This document shows, piece after piece, positions 7,434 through 15,125 of a stretch of DNA of 59,913 nt (position 1 is the first letter of the stretch; each line of letters starts with the position of its first letter). The notes beneath the pieces are model-generated. The model was not told the DNA's origin and did no database searches. It saw only the letters and a program-made list of their open reading frames with translations. The stretch spans positions 1-59,913 of the forward strand of contig JACWEP010000007.1 of the NCBI GenBank assembly GCA_014653375.1, given 5' to 3'. The position numbers and the translations under genes were made by a program. Source of the DNA: Pelagibacterales bacterium SAG-MED48. Its GTDB lineage: Bacteria > Pseudomonadota > Alphaproteobacteria > Pelagibacterales > Pelagibacteraceae.

Positions 7434-7716
7434 TTTTAAATTTTTCATGATCCATTGGGGGATCTTTTTTTTCACTTATATTTGGCCAAATTTCAGAGTA
7501 CTTTGTATTGATTTCTAACCATTTTTCGCTACCGGGTTCAGTATCTGCAGTTATGGCATCAACTGGGCATTCTGGCTCGCAAACGCCACAATCTATACAC
7601 TCATCAGGTTTAATTACAAGCATATTTTCACCTTCATAGAAACAGTCTACTGGACAAACATCAACACAGTCAGTTAGTTTACACTTAATACATTTATCAT
7701 TTACTATATAAGTCAT
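7390..7716 (-). CDS. fdxA: Seven-iron ferredoxin FdxA
   Basis: Soluble electron carrier with one [3Fe-4S] and one [4Fe-4S] cluster. The 108-residue protein has the FdxA N-terminus [12 protein letters not shown], cysteines at 9, 12, 17, 21 and 25, then the second set [11 protein letters not shown] (C40, C43, C46, C50), and the family C-terminal segment [11 protein letters not shown] with YEKYF near the end. Its start codon shares a base with the terB stop (TAATG), indicating translational coupling. The helicase-fdxA-carD order is a known conserved alphaproteobacterial neighbourhood. Electron donor and acceptor are not indicated. Confidence 0.95.
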   Translation of the reverse strand: MTYIVNDKCIKCKLTDCVDVCPVDCFYEGENMLVIKPDECIDCGVCEPECPVDAITADTEPGSEKWLEINTKYSEIWPNISEKKDPPMDHEKFKNEQNKYEKYFKENL

Positions 7717-8102
7717 TATGAGTTTTCTTTTTGAATTTTATTCTTAATATCTCCCATGGTCTTATTGTCAATATAAAGTAGGCCTGCTAGTCGTCTCATT
7801 AAATTAGCTTCATATATATCAGCGTCTTTATTTGAATAAATTATAGACCACAAAGCTTCAATGATTTTAATCTTGTTATTTTCAGACAAATTTTTAACCT
7901 CTCTAGTAAAATCTAAAATTTGATTTGAGTTTTCTTCAATAATTTTTGCTTCTTTGATCGTTTTAGATAAATCTTCTTGAGAGGTACCTAATTCTAATAG
8001 AGTTTTTTTAATTATCTCTTCTTCATGTACTGTAAAATTTTCATCGATTTTAGCTGCATGAATTAATAAAGCACAAACTTTAACTAAATAACTATTTTCC
8101 AT
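7716..8102 (-). CDS. TerB-like helical protein
   Basis: A 128-residue all-helical protein resembling the TerB (tellurite resistance) / DjlA N-terminal domain: [26 protein letters not shown], then [32 protein letters not shown], with acidic metal-binding-like positions in both halves. The ATG at 8102 is preferred because AAGGAG lies 6 nt upstream; an in-frame ATG at 8129 has no such site. TerB domains occur in membrane-stress and metal-related contexts, but function here is unknown. It sits between the helicase and fdxA, the slot occupied in many relatives by an S4 RNA-binding domain protein. Confidence 0.72.
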   Translation of the reverse strand: MENSYLVKVCALLIHAAKIDENFTVHEEEIIKKTLLELGTSQEDLSKTIKEAKIIEENSNQILDFTREVKNLSENNKIKIIEALWSIIYSNKDADIYEANLMRRLAGLLYIDNKTMGDIKNKIQKENS

Positions 8103-8134
8103 TTCATTCTCCTTTTTTTTAAAAAACATAAAAA

Positions 8135-10615
8135 TTATCCAAGATTTAAATTTTTTAATACCCCGAATGGATTTTCACTATCATTTTTTTTAATAGAATT
8201 TTTTTTAAATTTTTTTATAGGACTATATTTAAAAAATGTTTCATTTTCTTTATCAAATATCTTATATCCCATTTTTTGTAAAAGTTTTTTAAAATTGTCT
8301 TTACTACAACCTAAAAGGTTTAGCATCTCTGGTATCATTTTTATTTCTTTATTATCTTTTGTGTCCGTATTAATTATTTGCATAAAAAGTCTTTCTAAAA
8401 TATCTATTCTAACAAATAAAGAGTCGAATTTTTCAAAACCACAAAGAAGCATAAAATTTTTATTTTTAGAGTCTTTATCATCTAAAAAATTTAATCCAAA
8501 GGTGGGTGGTTTTAGATTGTAATATTTTTGGTGAAAATTTTTCCACAATAGTGTTCTTAAAGATACAGCCTCGGGTTTAATTAATTGATACAAAAAAACG
8601 TGATATCTTCCAAATTTAACACCTAACTCTCTTAGAATTTTTCTTTCATTTTGACCAAGAGTTTTTAAGTATGAAGAAACCTGTTCTCTTTTTAGAACTC
8701 CATTATTTTCATAAAGCTGATAAGCCAGAGCTTTAATCGAAGAATTTTTTTCTTTAAGATTTTTTAAATCAATAAGACTTTTTAAAACTGTATTAATTTT
8801 GCTATGTAGCCATTTATAAATAAAATCTGTTAATTTTTGTTTTTGATCTTTTTCAATAGTTTCATCAATAACTAGTTCAAATTTAGGGTTTAAATAATCA
8901 TTTCCTGCAGATAGTTTTGCTATAGGAAAATTATTCCAATGAATTTTGAAGTCATCATTTAATTCAATTAATCCTGTGTCTACAATTATCTGGATTCTTT
9001 TTTCTAGCTCAGGGCCAATACTTTGTCTTGCTGCTTTCTTTAATGACTTAATATCAGTTTCTAAAGCACCTTTTTTTAAATCTAGTTCTAATTTAAGACC
9101 GTTGATCTTTCCTATAAATTGGTCATCAATCATAACATTATTATTTTCCAAGATTTCTGTTTTGAATTCCATGTCTTGTTTTAATCCTCGCGCGAGAACA
9201 CTTGCTCTTTTATCGATAAATGTTTTGGTAAGTTCTTCATGAAGTCTATCTGACAGTCTATCTTCTAAGTGTTTAGTTTTTTCAATCCAATATTCTTGAT
9301 TTTCTATCCAATTATTTTTATTTGAAACATAAGACCAAGTTCTAACATTTGCAATTCTATTTGATAAAGAATCAACATTTCCCTCTAATTTATCAAGCTT
9401 CATAAGCTGTAATCTCATATATTCATCAGTAATTTGTCCTTTTTCACTACTCAAAAATTTAAAAACGTTACCAATGACCTCATAATGATTTCCATAAGTT
9501 TTTTTAACAAAATCTGGTATTTGGCAACATTCCCATAAAAGTCCGAGTGTTTTCTTTTCAAATTCTAAATTAATTAAACTTTTATCTTTTAAAAAATATT
9601 TAAGAGCTCTTTCATCTTCACATTCGTGAATTTTTCTTAACCATCCAGTTTGAGGTTTTTCTTCCAGTGATTTAATTAAACTAAACGGGTTGTTAAAATT
9701 TAGATTTGAATTTCTCCAAAACAGAGTTCTAATTTCTTCAAATTTATGATTTTCTAATAATTCTACATCTTCAGAAGTTATTTCTTTACATTCACCTGTA
9801 ATACCAAAATTTCCATCATTTAAATATCTGCCAGCTCTTCCAGCAATTTGCCCCATTTCAGATAAGTTTAATTTTCTTAATTTTTTGCCATCAAACTTTT
9901 TAAGATTAGAGAAAAAAACATAGTCTAAATCCATGTTAATTCCCATTCCAATTGCATCAGTTGCTACTAGAAAATCTACATCACCAGATTGATATAATTC
10001 TACTTGGGCATTTCTAGTTTTAGGGCTTAATGACCCCATAACTATTGCGGCCCCACCCTTTTGGCGTCTAATTAACTCAGCTATTGCATAAACTTCTTCT
10101 GAGGAAAAAGCAATTATAGCTGTTTTTCTATTTATTCTTGAAATTTTTTTATGACCGGCATATGTAAGTTTTGACAATCGGTCTCTGTTTATAAATTCTA
10201 TATCAGCGTCTAGTTTAGATATTATATTTTTAATAGTGTTTGAACCCATTAGCATTGTAAGTTTTTCACCCCTCATATTTAAAAGTCTATCTGTAAAAAT
10301 ATGGCCTCTTTCATGATCGGCACACATTTGTATTTCATCAACTCCGACAAATTCTAAATGCTTATCGATTGGCATAGATTCTACGGTACATAAAAAATAT
10401 TTTGCATTTGAAGGAATAATTTTTTCCTCACCAGTAATTAGAGCAACTTTATCAACACTAATTTTTTTAATTATTTTGTCATAAACTTCTCTAGCTAATA
10501 ATCTTAGGGGAAAACCAATCATACCAGTATCAAATGAGAGCATAGTTTCTATTGCAAGATGGGTTTTGCCAGTATTAGTTGGTCCGAGAACAGCTGTAAT
10601 TTTATATTTAGTCAT
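8135..10615 (-). CDS. SUV3-like superfamily 2 RNA/DNA helicase
   Basis: An 826-residue ATP-dependent helicase related to the mitochondrial degradosome helicase SUV3. Visible motifs are Walker A GPTNTGKT (residues 11-18), Walker B DEIQM, motif III-like MGSNT, motif IV-V ATDAIGMGINMDLDYVFF and motif VI QIAGRAGR. The long C-terminal half lacks a recognisable second enzyme domain and ends in a basic Lys-rich stretch. In mitochondria SUV3 works with PNPase in RNA decay; bacterial homologues in Alphaproteobacteria are less studied, so a role in RNA turnover is inferred. First gene of the unit leading to carD. The 172 bp upstream separate it from the divergent acetoacetyl-CoA synthetase. Confidence 0.88.
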   Translation of the reverse strand: MTKYKITAVLGPTNTGKTHLAIETMLSFDTGMIGFPLRLLAREVYDKIIKKISVDKVALITGEEKIIPSNAKYFLCTVESMPIDKHLEFVGVDEIQMCADHERGHIFTDRLLNMRGEKLTMLMGSNTIKNIISKLDADIEFINRDRLSKLTYAGHKKISRINRKTAIIAFSSEEVYAIAELIRRQKGGAAIVMGSLSPKTRNAQVELYQSGDVDFLVATDAIGMGINMDLDYVFFSNLKKFDGKKLRKLNLSEMGQIAGRAGRYLNDGNFGITGECKEITSEDVELLENHKFEEIRTLFWRNSNLNFNNPFSLIKSLEEKPQTGWLRKIHECEDERALKYFLKDKSLINLEFEKKTLGLLWECCQIPDFVKKTYGNHYEVIGNVFKFLSSEKGQITDEYMRLQLMKLDKLEGNVDSLSNRIANVRTWSYVSNKNNWIENQEYWIEKTKHLEDRLSDRLHEELTKTFIDKRASVLARGLKQDMEFKTEILENNNVMIDDQFIGKINGLKLELDLKKGALETDIKSLKKAARQSIGPELEKRIQIIVDTGLIELNDDFKIHWNNFPIAKLSAGNDYLNPKFELVIDETIEKDQKQKLTDFIYKWLHSKINTVLKSLIDLKNLKEKNSSIKALAYQLYENNGVLKREQVSSYLKTLGQNERKILRELGVKFGRYHVFLYQLIKPEAVSLRTLLWKNFHQKYYNLKPPTFGLNFLDDKDSKNKNFMLLCGFEKFDSLFVRIDILERLFMQIINTDTKDNKEIKMIPEMLNLLGCSKDNFKKLLQKMGYKIFDKENETFFKYSPIKKFKKNSIKKNDSENPFGVLKNLNLG

Positions 10616-10764
10616 TTCTATCTTTGGTATACCTTTTTTTTTACCTACCAGATATTGTTGCTGTTAAAGAACAAAAATAGACTAAAACATGACCGAATCG
10701 GAGGATAAAGAGTTCTCATTTTGCTTATAAAGTAGGGTTAGATTAGCATAAATAAGATTAAATC

Positions 10765-10770
10765 TATAAT
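10765..10770 (+). promoter_or_regulatory. Candidate -10 box for the acetoacetyl-CoA synthetase gene
   Basis: A perfect TATAAT lies 17 nt before the ATG at 10788; no convincing -35 box is seen at normal spacing. Otherwise the divergent gap 10616-10787 shows no hairpin or repeat that I can support. Confidence 0.3.
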
Positions 10771-10787
10771 AGTAATTACAAATAAAT

Positions 10788-12746
10788 ATGACCCAGAAAC
10801 TTTGGCAAGCATCTTCAAAACAGAAAAAAAACTCAATTCTTTTTAGTTTTGAAAACTATATTTCAAAAAAATTTAATAAAAATTTTAGTGGCGATTATCA
10901 AAAGTTATTAGATTGGAGTATCAAAAATTCACCAGAATTTTGGAGTTCTTTTTGGGATTTTACTAAAATAAAAGGAATAAAAAGTGATAAAAAAATCAAG
11001 AAATCAAAAATATTCTATAAAAATTTATTTTTACCCAATAGTAAATTAAATTTTGGTGAAAACTTGTTGTCAAAAAATAATAGTGAAAAAGCGATTACTT
11101 TTATTAGTGAAAACAATTTTAGAGAAGAAAGAACCTGGAACGAATTAAATGAAAATACTAGTAAAATAATTAATTTTTTTAAGGGCAGAAAGATTAAAAA
11201 AAAGGATAGAATTGCAGCATACTTACCCAACACAATTGAAACAGTAGAAGCCTTCATCGCCACAACTTCAATAGGTGCCATCTGGTCTTCTTGTTCACCA
11301 GATTTTGGAGTTAAAGGTGTGGTTGAAAGATTTTCACAAATTAATCCAAAAGTGTTATTCATTACAGATCAATACTTTTATAATGGTAAAACAATAAATG
11401 TTTTAGACAGACTTCCAGAGATTTTAAAAGCAATACCATCTATAAAAAACGTTGTAATTATCAAATATCCAGGTGAAAATTATCTTAGTAATAAAAAATT
11501 TCCAAAAGTGAAAATTTTTAAATGGAGTGAGTTAATGAAAATTAATTCTCAAAATATTAGTTATCCCAATTTTGATTTTGAACATGAACTAGCTGTGCTT
11601 TATTCAAGTGGGACTACCGGAAAACCAAAATGTATTTGTCATAGAACTGGAGGAGTTTTAATTCAACACAAAAAAGAACATCAGCTACATTGTGATATTA
11701 AAGAGGGAGATAACGTTTTTTACTTTACTACTTGTGGGTGGATGATGTGGAATTGGCTTGTGAGTGTTTTAGCATCAAAAGCCTCAATTGTTTTATTTGA
11801 TGGCTCTCCGATGTTCAAAAAAGATGATTTACTATTAAAAATTGTTGAAAAAGAAAAAATCACATTATTTGGTGTGAGTGCAAAATATATAGATGCTTTG
11901 CGTAAATTAAAACCAAAACTTAAATACAAATATAAACTTAATAAATTAAAAACAATCTGCTCAACTGGTTCACCACTATCTAATGATGGATTTAATTATG
12001 TTTACAAAAATATAAAAAAAAATGTTCATTTATCATCAATTTCAGGAGGAACTGATATAGTATCATGTTTTGTCTTGGGAAACTTATATCAACCAGTCCA
12101 TATAGGTGAAATTCAAAATAAGGGATTAGCTTTAAATGTTGATATTTTTAATGAAAAAGGAAAATCTGTCAAAAATAACAAGGGTGAGTTGGTTTGTAAA
12201 AATCCTTTCCCATCCATGCCTTTAAAATTTTGGAATGATAAAAAAGATAAAAAATTTAAAGATGCATATTTTAATCGTTTTAACAATATTTGGCATCATG
12301 GTGATTTTGCTGAAATAAAAAAAACTAATGGGCTTATAATTCATGGTAGATCAGATACAACTTTAAATCCAGGCGGTGTTCGACTTGGAACTGCAGAGAT
12401 TTATACAGAAGTAGAGAGATTTAAAGAGGTAAAAGAGTCTATTGTTGTGGGGCAATCTTGGGACAATGATGTTAGAATTATTCTATTTATCGTAATGAAT
12501 ACAAAATTTTACCTTACAGAAGATTTATTAAAAAAGATAAAGTTACGAATAAAAAAAAATGCTTCCCCAAGACATGTTCCAAGTAAAATAATTCAAGTTA
12601 AAAATATACCAAGAACTAAAAGTGGTAAAATAGTAGAGCTAGCGGTTAAGAATATTTTAGATGGAAATAATATTAAGAACAAAGAAGCTTTAGCAAATCC
12701 TGAGGCCTTAGAACAATTTAAAAATTTAAAAGAATTAAGTAATTAA
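10788..12746 (+). CDS. aacS: Acetoacetyl-CoA synthetase (acetoacetate-CoA ligase)
   Basis: ANL-superfamily enzyme converting acetoacetate plus ATP and CoA to acetoacetyl-CoA, feeding ketone-body-type acids or polyhydroxybutyrate products into central metabolism. The 652-residue length and N-terminal segment LLDWSIKNSPEFWSSFWDF fit the acetoacetate-CoA ligase family rather than acetyl-CoA synthetase. Motifs: LYSSGTTGKPKCICH (phosphate loop), CGWMMWNWLVS, SGGTDIVSCF, WHHGDFAEI, and the catalytic lysine in PRTKSGKIVE near the end. The stop is followed directly by the ATG of the aminotransferase gene (0 bp), so the two are an operon. Confidence 0.88.
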   Translation: MTQKLWQASSKQKKNSILFSFENYISKKFNKNFSGDYQKLLDWSIKNSPEFWSSFWDFTKIKGIKSDKKIKKSKIFYKNLFLPNSKLNFGENLLSKNNSEKAITFISENNFREERTWNELNENTSKIINFFKGRKIKKKDRIAAYLPNTIETVEAFIATTSIGAIWSSCSPDFGVKGVVERFSQINPKVLFITDQYFYNGKTINVLDRLPEILKAIPSIKNVVIIKYPGENYLSNKKFPKVKIFKWSELMKINSQNISYPNFDFEHELAVLYSSGTTGKPKCICHRTGGVLIQHKKEHQLHCDIKEGDNVFYFTTCGWMMWNWLVSVLASKASIVLFDGSPMFKKDDLLLKIVEKEKITLFGVSAKYIDALRKLKPKLKYKYKLNKLKTICSTGSPLSNDGFNYVYKNIKKNVHLSSISGGTDIVSCFVLGNLYQPVHIGEIQNKGLALNVDIFNEKGKSVKNNKGELVCKNPFPSMPLKFWNDKKDKKFKDAYFNRFNNIWHHGDFAEIKKTNGLIIHGRSDTTLNPGGVRLGTAEIYTEVERFKEVKESIVVGQSWDNDVRIILFIVMNTKFYLTEDLLKKIKLRIKKNASPRHVPSKIIQVKNIPRTKSGKIVELAVKNILDGNNIKNKEALANPEALEQFKNLKELSN

Positions 12747-13973
12747 ATGTTAAAAAATTTAGTAAAAAATCTAAAACCATCATCTACTCTAGCAATTAAT
12801 GAAGCTTCTAGAAAATTAGAAGAACAAGGAAAAAAAATATTTAAATTTGGTTTCGGACAATCTCCATTTAAAGTTCCCCAAGATGTTGTTGAAGAATTAA
12901 AAAATAATGCCTACCAAAATAAATATTTACCAATGCAAGGTTTGTCAGAACTAAGAGATGCTGTAGCAAAACACAATTCAAGCAAAAAAGATTATAGTTA
13001 TAAATCTGAAAATGTAATTATTGGACCTGGTTCTAAGGAATTAATGTTTTTATTACATGTTATTTTTGATGGAGAAATTATATTACCTGCACCTAGCTGG
13101 GTTTCTTATGCACCTCAAGCAATATTAGGCAGAAATAAAGTTCAAATTTTACAAACAAAAAGAGAGAATAATTGGTTTCCATCTGGAAAAGAAATTGAGG
13201 AAATTATTTTAAGAGATAAGAATAAAAATTATCTACTATTTATAAATTCACCAAATAACCCTTCAGGTCAAGTTTGTAAAAATTTAGAGGAAATAGCAGA
13301 TGTTGCTAAGAAATATAATCTTATTATTTTATCTGACGAAATATACTCAGACTTAAGTTTTGAAGATAATTATAAATCTATTTCAAGTTTTTGCCCTGAA
13401 AAAACTATTGTTAGTACAGGATTAAGTAAATGGTGTGGGGCTGGTGGATGGAGATTAGGTTATTTTATAATACCTGACTCATTAAAAGAAATTAAAAATA
13501 TGATTAATGTTTTGGCAAGTGAAACTTTTTCTGCAGTTAGTGCCCCTATTCAATATGCAGCAATAAAAGCCTATGAAAATGATCACTCAGATTATATCAA
13601 TAAATCTAGAAATATCTTAAAAGCAGTTGGCAACTATGTTTATGAAAATCTAAGATCCAACAAAGTTTTAATTAACAGTCCACAAGGAGGTTTTTATTTA
13701 ATGCCTGAGTTTTTGAATAAAAAATTTAACTCCTCATCAGAAATGTGTGACAATATATTAAAAGATACTGGTGTAGCTTTATTACCTGGATCTGATTTTG
13801 GTTTTGAGAAAAGTAGAATGCTGGCAAGATTGAGTTTTACTGATTTTGATGGTCAAAAATTTATGGATCAAATAAAAGTTGGTCAAATAATTAATGACAA
13901 TACCATAAATGAGTTTGCTCCTAAAATTATTGAAGGTGTTGATAAGTTAAAAAAGTGGTCTGAATCAATATAA
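12747..13973 (+). CDS. Class I/II pyridoxal-phosphate aminotransferase
   Basis: Fold-type I aminotransferase of 408 residues. Visible elements are the PLP-phosphate region PGSKELMF, substrate/PLP loop NSPNNPSGQV, LSDEIYSDL (Asp binding the pyridine N), the Schiff-base Lys228 in TGLSKWCGAGGWRLGY, and a C-terminal Arg in SRMLARLSF that normally binds the substrate carboxylate. The WCGAGGWRLGY pattern differs from classical AspC and matches poorly characterised aspartate/aromatic-type enzymes. The exact amino donor is undetermined. It abuts the acetoacetyl-CoA synthetase stop codon and lies upstream of the TAXI binding protein, suggesting use of an imported substrate (inference). Confidence 0.82.
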   Translation: MLKNLVKNLKPSSTLAINEASRKLEEQGKKIFKFGFGQSPFKVPQDVVEELKNNAYQNKYLPMQGLSELRDAVAKHNSSKKDYSYKSENVIIGPGSKELMFLLHVIFDGEIILPAPSWVSYAPQAILGRNKVQILQTKRENNWFPSGKEIEEIILRDKNKNYLLFINSPNNPSGQVCKNLEEIADVAKKYNLIILSDEIYSDLSFEDNYKSISSFCPEKTIVSTGLSKWCGAGGWRLGYFIIPDSLKEIKNMINVLASETFSAVSAPIQYAAIKAYENDHSDYINKSRNILKAVGNYVYENLRSNKVLINSPQGGFYLMPEFLNKKFNSSSEMCDNILKDTGVALLPGSDFGFEKSRMLARLSFTDFDGQKFMDQIKVGQIINDNTINEFAPKIIEGVDKLKKWSESI

Positions 13974-14046
13974 AATCTTACTATACATACCCAATTAATA
14001 GCTGTTAGAATTGAGATATAAAAATAACGATATAGAGGGAGAAAAA

Positions 14047-15051
14047 ATGAAAAAAATAATTACATCTCTGTCGAGCGCTTTACTGATATTAGCTGCATCT
14101 TTATCCTTAACTGGTATTGCAAAATCAGCAGAGTTTTTTACGATAGGAACAGGTGGACCAACTGGTGTTTATTTCCAAACTGGTAACGCAATCTGTAAAA
14201 TGTTGCATAAATCTGCAATTTCTAAAGAACACGGAAGAAAAAAAGGTATAGATAAAGCTTACAGATGTACAGCGCCTTCAACGGGTGGATCAAACTATAA
14301 TATTGGTCAAATCGCTGCTGGTGAATTTCAATTTGGTGTTGCACAATCAGATTGGCAGTTCCATGCTGTAAATGGATCAAGTAAATGGGAAGGAAAACAG
14401 TACAAAGGTTTAAGAGCTGTATTTTCTGTTCATAACGAACCTTTTCAAATTTGGGCAAGAAAAAAAGCTAAGATCAAAGATTTTGCTGGTCTAAAAGGAA
14501 AAGTTGTTAATATTGGTAACCCTGGTTCTGGACAAAGAGGAACTATGGAAGAACTTATGAAAGCAAAGGGTGTTGATAATAGTTTCTTTAAATCAACAAC
14601 TGAATTAACTTCATCTGAGCAAGTAAAAGCTTTGTGTGATGGTAAAATTGATGCTTTTGGTTACTCTGTAGGATTTCCAAATGGTGCTATGGAACAAGCA
14701 GCAACTTGTGCAGCAAAAGCTTCACCTATCAATTTAACTGGCTCTGAAGTTCAAGGATTAATTGATGGTGCAGATTACTATGCTAAAGCTGTAATTCCAG
14801 CTGGTACTTACACAGGACAAAAAAAGGATGCCACTACTTTTGGTGTAAAAGCTACTGTTGTAACTAGCAATATGGTCGAGTCTGATCTTGTCTATTTAGT
14901 AGTAAAAGCAGTATTTGAAAACTTTGATGATTTCAAAAAACAACATCCTGCTTTCTCTTCACTTAAAAAAGAAGATATGATTGCTGATGGTTTATCAGCT
15001 CCACTTCATGAAGGTGCTAAGAGATATTATAAAGAAGCTGGATTAATGTAA
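14047..15051 (+). CDS. TAXI-family TRAP transporter solute-binding protein
   Basis: Periplasmic substrate-binding component of a TAXI-type TRAP transporter, 334 residues. It has a signal peptide (about residues 1-28, start MKKIITSLSS, cleavage near KSAEF) and then the family start FFTIGTGGPTGVYFQTG, with ISKEHGRKKGID and APSTGGSNYNI segments. The ATG at 14047 has GAGGGAG upstream; an in-frame ATG at 14011 would put 12 polar residues before the signal peptide. TAXI proteins bind glutamate or other organic acids in the few studied cases; the ligand here is unknown. The more varied codon use and strong ribosome-binding site fit high expression, as expected of SAR11 binding proteins. Confidence 0.9.
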   Translation: MKKIITSLSSALLILAASLSLTGIAKSAEFFTIGTGGPTGVYFQTGNAICKMLHKSAISKEHGRKKGIDKAYRCTAPSTGGSNYNIGQIAAGEFQFGVAQSDWQFHAVNGSSKWEGKQYKGLRAVFSVHNEPFQIWARKKAKIKDFAGLKGKVVNIGNPGSGQRGTMEELMKAKGVDNSFFKSTTELTSSEQVKALCDGKIDAFGYSVGFPNGAMEQAATCAAKASPINLTGSEVQGLIDGADYYAKAVIPAGTYTGQKKDATTFGVKATVVTSNMVESDLVYLVVKAVFENFDDFKKQHPAFSSLKKEDMIADGLSAPLHEGAKRYYKEAGLM

Positions 15052-15070
15052 TCCAATTATTTAATTTAAT

Positions 15071-15103
15071 AAAAAGGCCTGATTTTTATCGGGCCTTTTT
15101 TTT
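15071..15103 (+). terminator. Terminator between TRAP binding protein and permease
   Basis: Stem AAAAAGGCCTGAT / ATCGGGCCTTTTT with loop TTT (one wobble pair) and eight T. It lies between the binding-protein and permease genes, so partial readthrough would give much more binding protein than permease. Confidence 0.88.
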
Positions 15104-15125
15104 ATAATAAGGTATCATTTTTATA

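Noticed and set aside
7150..7518. 122-codon plus-strand frame opposite carD
   Set aside because: A Phe-rich frame that is the antisense of the Lys-rich CarD tail (AAA codons read as TTT); no ribosome-binding site.
7716..8102. TerB as evidence of a tellurite-resistance (ter) operon
   Set aside because: No other ter genes are present; neighbours are a helicase and fdxA.
14011..14046. Upstream in-frame ATG for the TAXI binding protein
   Set aside because: Adds a charged 12-residue stretch before the signal peptide; GAGGGAG supports the ATG at 14047.
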